Shown: positions 58,378 to 64,000 of the stretch, in pieces | Numbering within the stretch: the first letter of the stretch is position 1 | How the letters are laid out: the number at the start of each line of letters is the position of its first letter | Assembly (NCBI RefSeq): GCF_001649575.2 | Contig: NC_051436.1 | Span: 5,101,238 to 5,165,237 of the forward strand | Reading direction: 5' to 3' | Source: Kryptolebias marmoratus | Taxonomy: Eukaryota > Chordata > Actinopteri > Cyprinodontiformes > Rivulidae | DNA length: 64,000 bases | Translations under genes and position numbers: made by a program | Notes under the pieces: generated by a model | Database searches by the model: none | Told to the model about the DNA's origin: nothing | Seen by the model: the letters and a program-made list of their open reading frames with translations, nothing else

Positions 58378-58790
58378 AAGTTTTACAACATTTAAAAAAA
58401 AAAAGGCTGTCGAGGCAGCAAGTAAATACAAAATGAACTGAATTAGGAAAACAAAGAGCTGACATGGCAGCTAAAGCAGTAAGAAACAAGGTGCACACAA
58501 AGAATGAAGCAGGGAACACACCAGTTTGGAATGAAGGCCAGGAGTGTAAGCACTGAAGGAGATGAGGACAAATGGAAGCAGCTGAGACTAATGGGAAAGA
58601 GGAAGAGGTGTGAGATGAAGGGTGGAGCAGAACTGACTGAGGGGAAGCGATAGTAACACTAGAAGACACTGGGGAAGTGTAACTGAATATACAATCACCG
58701 GGACAAAACACAAACCAAGATATATTCAAAAGAAAACACAGGACACATGAAGACAAAGCAAACTGAATAAATAATGGAAAAAAAGAACAA
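58378..58790. mobile_element. Diverged dispersed repeat
   Basis: A purine-rich non-coding stretch sharing aaaggctgtcg..gcagcaa with 38.8 kb and having the same purine-rich, caggagtg-type texture. The boundaries are approximate. Confidence 0.35.
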
Positions 58791-59455
58791 AACCACGATT
58801 AATAATCAAAAAAACCTCTCAGGTCTCTCCTGTGGCGTCCCTGCACATACTGTCTTCCTCTCCCTCCTTCCATCCAAACCTAACTACAGCGTGAAGAAAA
58901 GGTCCAAACACACACTGTAGAAACAGGATGCTGTAAGTGTGCATTTCAACCCGAATGTCTGTCTCAACAGGATTACAAGACAAGTGTGTGTGGGGTCAAT
59001 CCGTACCCTACATACTATGCCGTGTTTGTGTCACAGCTGGCTGGTTGCCAACTGATTTACCCCCCATCCCTCACCTCGACCGTGGAGGAAATGGAACAAA
59101 CGGCTCAAAAACCTTTCTCTCTAATCCCCCAACAATGGATTCTGCTGAGGTTTTTTTGATGGGGGCGGAGATGGAAGGGATTCAAGCAGTTGGCCTGAAC
59201 CACACTGAGCCCAGGTAAGCCCAGAGATTTTTGATCAGCGTTCCAGTGAAAACATTTGAGGAAATTTCATTCCACCCAACTGGTTCAAGTGATCAAGAAT
59301 TGAAAAATATTATTAGTATCGTTCGTTTTAAAAAGTAAATTATATATATGCCACTAGATCTACATAAGAAAGCAGTATGTACTCCCTTGCATGTACACAT
59401 AGTTAGATAAAGGCTATAATACAAACAATGATAAATCAATGAGCTTTTTATTATG

Positions 59456-59528
59456 GGGGAAGGTAGTTCAGTGGAAGAGCATGTGCTCTGCATGTTTAAG
59501 ATCCTGGGTTCATTCCCCATCGACTCCA
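59456..59528 (+). pseudogene. Decayed tRNA-Ala(TGC)-like sequence
   Basis: Aligns along its full length with tRNA-Ala: tagttcagtgg A box, anticodon region tgctctgcatg, and ggttcattcc B box. It has an extra G after the acceptor strand, C instead of T33, a mismatched anticodon stem and poor acceptor pairing. It could also be the head of a tRNA-derived SINE. Confidence 0.65.
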
Positions 59529-59655
59529 CCTCTTGGTATTTGTAATAATGCCAAAAATGCAAGAAACACTGCTTTGTACTTGAAACAAAAGCCTTTAGCC
59601 TGAAATAAGATGGCATAAAAATGAAAAAAAAGGCTTAAATGGCAAGAGTATATGA

Positions 59656-59693
59656 GATTTGCCTCTTATTTCTTATGAAATAAGAGGCAAATC
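59656..59693. repeat. Perfect inverted repeat, 17-bp stem and 4-base loop
   Basis: gatttgcctcttatttc, then loop ttat, then gaaataagaggcaaatc. The arms are exact complements. Confidence 0.95.
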
Positions 59694-60429
59694 AATAGTG
59701 ACATTAGGATAACAGACATTGTAATGTTTTGTGACACTTTACCATTACACTCAGAAAATTAATCTCAACATACTTTTAATTCTGTCTCAGAATCCCTAAA
59801 ATTTGTTATACGTATCTCAAATATCTGTCAAATTAAACAAGTGAAACCAAAGGCTTCTTCCTTCAGAGGTAAAATCTTCAGCATTCCCAAGTTGGAATAT
59901 AAATCGGTCTACTTGGGTTTTCACTTGTTTCGGTGTCCCATGAACACAAAATGTTTGATGCATCCAAGAAAAAAGCAAATTTCCCATTTATAGACTTTCC
60001 CTGCTGCAACAGCTGCACTTCTTGAGGTGTTGCAACACAATGCTTGGTCGCAGAAATAAAGCTGCTCTGAATCTTTACTTTCTCGTGGAGGCTTCCAGCA
60101 TTATTCAAACTGTTAAAATCAGAGAAACAATCAGCACTTGTCTGCACTCTGTTGTGTTGTTTCGTCATAGGGGGGGAAGCGTGTGTGCTATCGGTCTCCG
60201 TGCTGTGAATTAAATATAGTAAAGCAATGCAAGCAATGAATTATTTAGGTAGCATAGAAGAATACAACACAAACACGCTCTGGTCATGTATGAAAACACA
60301 CATGTTCCACATCCTGTTGATGTTCCACTCAAATAAATGGACGGGTCTGGGAAATAGACCTTTATCTGAAATATAAATATTAGACTTGTCTGTCATTGAG
60401 CTACAACTTACTCTGTAACACACACACAG

Positions 60430-60442
60430 AGGTCAGAGGTCA
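60430..60442 (+). promoter_or_regulatory. DR1 nuclear-receptor element
   Basis: AGGTCAGAGGTCA, perfect half-sites, upstream intergenic. A one-mismatch relative, GGGTCAGAGGTCA, lies at 55778-55790. Confidence 0.3.
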
Positions 60443-60647
60443 CACAGATTGAATAGAACCAAATCTAATCAGCTGATGGAGCGATTTCCTAACAGAGGTC
60501 ACCAACCCAGTCTGAAATCAGTAGGGTCACAGTGGGGTAATAGTGCTTTGTGTTTTGCATTTATTTATTTATGTGCATTGTTAAAAAGCAGCTTTAACAT
60601 GTCACAAGGGCAAACCTCAATTATTTATGTTTTTATTTCCTTAGCAA

Positions 60648-60745
60648 ACACAAAAATGGCTACAACCCGGTCAAACTGACAGATATTGAGCTGAAATTTG
60701 ATGTGGTAGTAGCTGAGAGTCACCCTAACACATAATCGAAGGGGC
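60648..60745 (-). repeat. Unnamed dispersed repeat, inverted partial copy
   Basis: The reverse complement reads gactctcagctactaccaca, tcaaatttcagctcaatatc, tgtcagtttgaccgggttgt, agccattttt, which is the middle of the same repeat. Confidence 0.55.
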
Positions 60746-61075
60746 TAACAGATCGCATGCTTGTTTTCTAATCTTTTAATATAAGTTATTCCACTTTTGT
60801 TTAGCTTCCACAAACCCAACATCAACATCACATATTTATAAGAAGAAAGAAACGTGTTACCAGTAATTAAAGATCATGAGCCTTCTTTATCTCAAACAAA
60901 AGTAAAAAGCAATTAGCCAGAGCTGCTCCAACCTAAATCTTTGCATTGTGGCAGACGGATTTTACAGCAGATGGTGCCATCAATTATTGAGCCTGTGATG
61001 ATAAGTCTGCCCTCAATCAGATTAAATAGATTATGGCAACATGAACCAGAATCTGTGACTTAAATCAGCTCTCAG
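60746..61075. other. Non-repetitive upstream segment, possible conserved element
   Basis: Dense in homeodomain-like and SOX/POU-like words (ctttgcattgtgg at 60939, atcaattattgag at 60980) just before the (ATCT)n array. Conservation could not be tested. Confidence 0.3.

Positions 61076-61153
<78 letters not shown>
61076..61153. repeat. (ATCT)19 microsatellite
   Basis: A perfect 78-base tetranucleotide array, the longest simple repeat in the window. Confidence 0.97.
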
Positions 61154-62106
61154 GTGTTTAATATATGCAGTATTTAAATGTGACCTAAATACAATATGTG
61201 TTGACTTCTCCGAATGTTATCCGACTGTATACCACGATGATGGAGTGTCTGCCTCTCAAACCAGTGCATGTTTCCCTTTAATCCTGTCAACCCACTCCGA
61301 GTGTGTGAAGAAGCTGAGAGAGCAGGAGAGAGCGAGCCTGCGGCAACTTCGACATTGTAGCCCCTCCACCCTGCTGAGATCTAATTGAAGAAACAAGTGC
61401 TCGGTACAAAGTGAAGCCCCACAGCTCACTGGGATGTTAATACTTGACTAGTGTGGAAAAAAAAAAAAAAAATCTCGACAAAGACTCGTGGTGATCCGCA
61501 GCGTATAAATGTGAGGAGCAGGATTTTGAATGTGGGGGTGTAGAGGAAGAGGAGTCACATTTAAAAGCCGGCTTACGTTATGTTTGATTCACAGCTGGCT
61601 ACGTGGTGAATCATCAGATCTACATGTGTGGCCTGCAAGACGAAAAATATGTCAGCAAATTTTAAAAAAACAACAAAAAAACACGTTTGGTTTTATTCTC
61701 TTTGATTAAGTTCGAGTACCCAGTAATGAAAGATAAAAAGCTGGGGGTGGCTAGTTTGAATATTCCCATATTAGAGTTGGTTAGCTGAATATGCTCCAGG
61801 CCTGCCAGTCTCAAAGATTTCATTGTTCGAGGGACAAGAAAGCCTTGGTTGTACTGGTGTCAGACCACTAAAGCTGCAAAGAAGCCCATCTTTAGTACTG
61901 ATTCTATATTCTGCACAAAACAAGAAGCATCTCTCAAATTCAGGTCTTTAGAAGTGTAGAAAGATTATGAACAAATAATACGTTCCAAGTCAGAAAAATC
62001 AACTGGAATCAAATGTCTGAGATTCCTGACCGACCCGAACTCAAAGTCCAATCTGGCTGATTCGCTCAAGTCGTGGTACCTAACTCTTGATGGTCAGTTT
62101 GTATCT
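61154..62106. other. Upstream intergenic segment, nothing recognised
   Basis: Includes a 15-A run near 61457. No gene, RNA or repeat family was recognised. Confidence 0.5.
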
Positions 62107-62230
62107 TAGGTAGGTAGGTAGGTACATTTATTTATATAGCACTTTTCAGCACGAGGTGACTCAAAGTGCTTTACAACACAAGAACAAAATTACAGACAGC
62201 GTTACAGAACATGACAAGATAACTAAGCTA
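62107..62230 (-). mobile_element. L2-like LINE 3' end with (CCTA)n tail
   Basis: On the minus strand: agcactttgagtcacctcgt, gctgaaaagtgctatataaa, taaatgta, then CCTA repeats (plus-strand taggtaggtagg at 62107-62124). The rest of the element may run into the assembly gap. Confidence 0.65.
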
Positions 62231-62314
62231 AAACAAAATTACAGTCAGGTACAAGATACAATGATAACTAATTGTCTAAATAAGCTAAGCTAAACTAAAC
62301 AGATCTAAGCATGA

Positions 62315-63276
62315 NNNNNNNNNNNNNNNNNNNNNNNNNNNNNNNNNNNNNNNNNNNNNNNNNNNNNNNNNNNNNNNNNNNNNNNNNNNNNNNNNNNNNN
62401 NNNNNNNNNNNNNNNNNNNNNNNNNNNNNNNNNNNNNNNNNNNNNNNNNNNNNNNNNNNNNNNNNNNNNNNNNNNNNNNNNNNNNNNNNNNNNNNNNNNN
62501 NNNNNNNNNNNNNNNNNNNNNNNNNNNNNNNNNNNNNNNNNNNNNNNNNNNNNNNNNNNNNNNNNNNNNNNNNNNNNNNNNNNNNNNNNNNNNNNNNNNN
62601 NNNNNNNNNNNNNNNNNNNNNNNNNNNNNNNNNNNNNNNNNNNNNNNNNNNNNNNNNNNNNNNNNNNNNNNNNNNNNNNNNNNNNNNNNNNNNNNNNNNN
62701 NNNNNNNNNNNNNNNNNNNNNNNNNNNNNNNNNNNNNNNNNNNNNNNNNNNNNNNNNNNNNNNNNNNNNNNNNNNNNNNNNNNNNNNNNNNNNNNNNNNN
62801 NNNNNNNNNNNNNNNNNNNNNNNNNNNNNNNNNNNNNNNNNNNNNNNNNNNNNNNNNNNNNNNNNNNNNNNNNNNNNNNNNNNNNNNNNNNNNNNNNNNN
62901 NNNNNNNNNNNNNNNNNNNNNNNNNNNNNNNNNNNNNNNNNNNNNNNNNNNNNNNNNNNNNNNNNNNNNNNNNNNNNNNNNNNNNNNNNNNNNNNNNNNN
63001 NNNNNNNNNNNNNNNNNNNNNNNNNNNNNNNNNNNNNNNNNNNNNNNNNNNNNNNNNNNNNNNNNNNNNNNNNNNNNNNNNNNNNNNNNNNNNNNNNNNN
63101 NNNNNNNNNNNNNNNNNNNNNNNNNNNNNNNNNNNNNNNNNNNNNNNNNNNNNNNNNNNNNNNNNNNNNNNNNNNNNNNNNNNNNNNNNNNNNNNNNNNN
63201 NNNNNNNNNNNNNNNNNNNNNNNNNNNNNNNNNNNNNNNNNNNNNNNNNNNNNNNNNNNNNNNNNNNNNNNNNNNN
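62315..63276. other. Assembly gap (962 N)
   Basis: A run of N between an L2-like LINE tail and anonymous sequence. The apparent long reading frames across it are artefacts. Confidence 0.98.
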
Positions 63277-63492
63277 ATCCACTGTATATCCAGCGAGACA
63301 TATCCCGAGACTGGACTCTCCTTCACCCAGTCGAGGAAATTGTATCAATTGCGTTGAGAAACCAGCTGATCAGATCCATATTCCTTAAATTTTTGGAAAA
63401 TATGTAAAAAGAGGCTTCGAAAAAGGAAAGCCAGGGGGGGGCACCAGGAGACAGAGAGAAAAGAAACACGTCCGCCTTCCACCAGGAGCAGC

Positions 63493-63514
63493 AAAAAAAA
63501 AAAAAAAAAAAAAA
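63493..63514. repeat. Poly(A) run, 22 bases
   Basis: An uninterrupted A run just after the large gap. It could be a retroposon tail, but no matching body was recognised. Confidence 0.85.
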
Positions 63515-63849
63515 TCTTAGTAGTACACATAGTACTTGCCAACCTCTACTAGTGAAATATCAGCTGTTTGTCTCAATGCACAGAATAAATCCACTGTTAT
63601 CGACTTGCTACTGTTGTTAATAGTAGTTAGCATCGTCTTTTATAAAAGGACCCAACAAGGATGCAACATAATTTTCCAGGACCTGATATATTTTAGATTT
63701 AGAAATGATCCATTTAATATTGAAAATCAGCCTGTGGCATTAGGTATTAGAGGTAGAAACGCCTTAGAAAGGTATCTAAGGGGAGAAATGAGCTTCCTAT
63801 TAGGATAAATAGATTTAAAGAAAAAAGTGCAAAGTCCAAAAGCACCAGG

Positions 63850-63919
63850 ACTGATGTGGATCAGTAATAGATTAAATGCTTTGCATGTATAACACTGAGT
63901 TCAATCCTCAGCATCTCCA
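63850..63919 (+). pseudogene. Decayed tRNA-Ala(TGC)-like sequence 2
   Basis: The 3' half is nearly intact (tgctttgcatgtat anticodon arm, T arm CTGAG/CTCAG, catctcca end). The D arm and 5' acceptor are eroded (ctgatgtggatcagtaatag). Confidence 0.65.
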
Positions 63920-64000
63920 CTTGCAAAACGAAAACTTTTCCATGCCTCTTTACGTACCACGATACTTTCAGCATGCCTCAAATAACAAGATTCATCATAA

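Noticed and set aside
58232..58756. 174-aa minus ORF
   Set aside because: Overlaps a LINE fragment and a purine-rich dispersed repeat; the translation is low-complexity Ser/Leu/Phe and matches nothing I know.
58937..59218. 93-aa plus ORF
   Set aside because: No recognisable family, no splice or promoter support.
59656..59693. Hairpin considered as a pre-miRNA
   Set aside because: A 17-bp stem and 4-base loop are too short for a normal miRNA precursor.
61076..61153. Regular repeats considered as a CRISPR array
   Set aside because: It is a simple tetranucleotide microsatellite without spacers, in a vertebrate genome.
62285..63357. Four ORFs of about 340 aa
   Set aside because: They consist almost entirely of N bases in the assembly gap.
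63536..63808. 90-aa plus ORF with a hydrophobic stretch
   Set aside because: It looks vaguely like a retroelement leader, but there is no definite motif and it adjoins the gap and a poly(A) run, so it was not called as a gene.

Overview
This is a 64 kb piece of a vertebrate genome, almost certainly a teleost fish. It is AT-rich and intron-rich, full of CA/GT microsatellites, and littered with repeat types I know from fish genomes: an RTE-like LINE with a (GATG)n tail, palindromic hAT-like MITEs, a Tc1 fossil, and L2-like tails. It contains two stretches of N (45053-45070 and 62315-63276).

One protein-coding gene is supported. It is a class 4-like semaphorin on the minus strand, and it fills positions 1 to about 53,775. 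I could place 13 coding exons with GT/AG borders and consistent reading phase, plus a tentative 14th exon cut by the window edge. They encode a signal peptide (53,775-53,682), then nearly the whole Sema beta-propeller (10,268 down to about 700), then the cysteine-rich PSI domain (about 700-159). The Ig-like domain, membrane segment and cytoplasmic tail expected for the class lie outside the window, beyond position 1. Exon 1 is separated from exon 2 by a 43.4 kb intron; the other exons are packed into the first 10.3 kb. The exact paralogue is not settled. The fish-type Sema4E is my best guess, so no symbol is given.

The large intron holds no second protein gene that I can support. It carries two intact tRNA-Ala(CGC) genes on the same strand as the host gene, inside a tandem 311-bp duplication (30,895-31,354). 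It also holds a Tc1 transposase fossil, several MITE, LINE and unnamed repeat copies, many microsatellites, and a few clusters of regulatory-type motifs: a ZNF143/CRE/GC-box cluster near 32.5 kb and a TALE-motif cluster near 35.8 kb.

The region from 53.8 to 64 kb is upstream of the semaphorin. It starts with a CpG-rich, GC-box-bearing, promoter-like stretch that includes a 46-bp alternating purine/pyrimidine tract. Beyond that are a CTCF-consensus site, two DR1-type nuclear-receptor sites, an antisense LINE fragment, two decayed tRNA-Ala-like copies, a perfect 17-bp-stem hairpin, a 78-bp (ATCT)n array and the larger gap.

No novel multi-gene system is visible. The points most worth a second look are the tRNA duplication, the intronic promoter-like cluster, the exonic CTCF match and the perfect hairpin.
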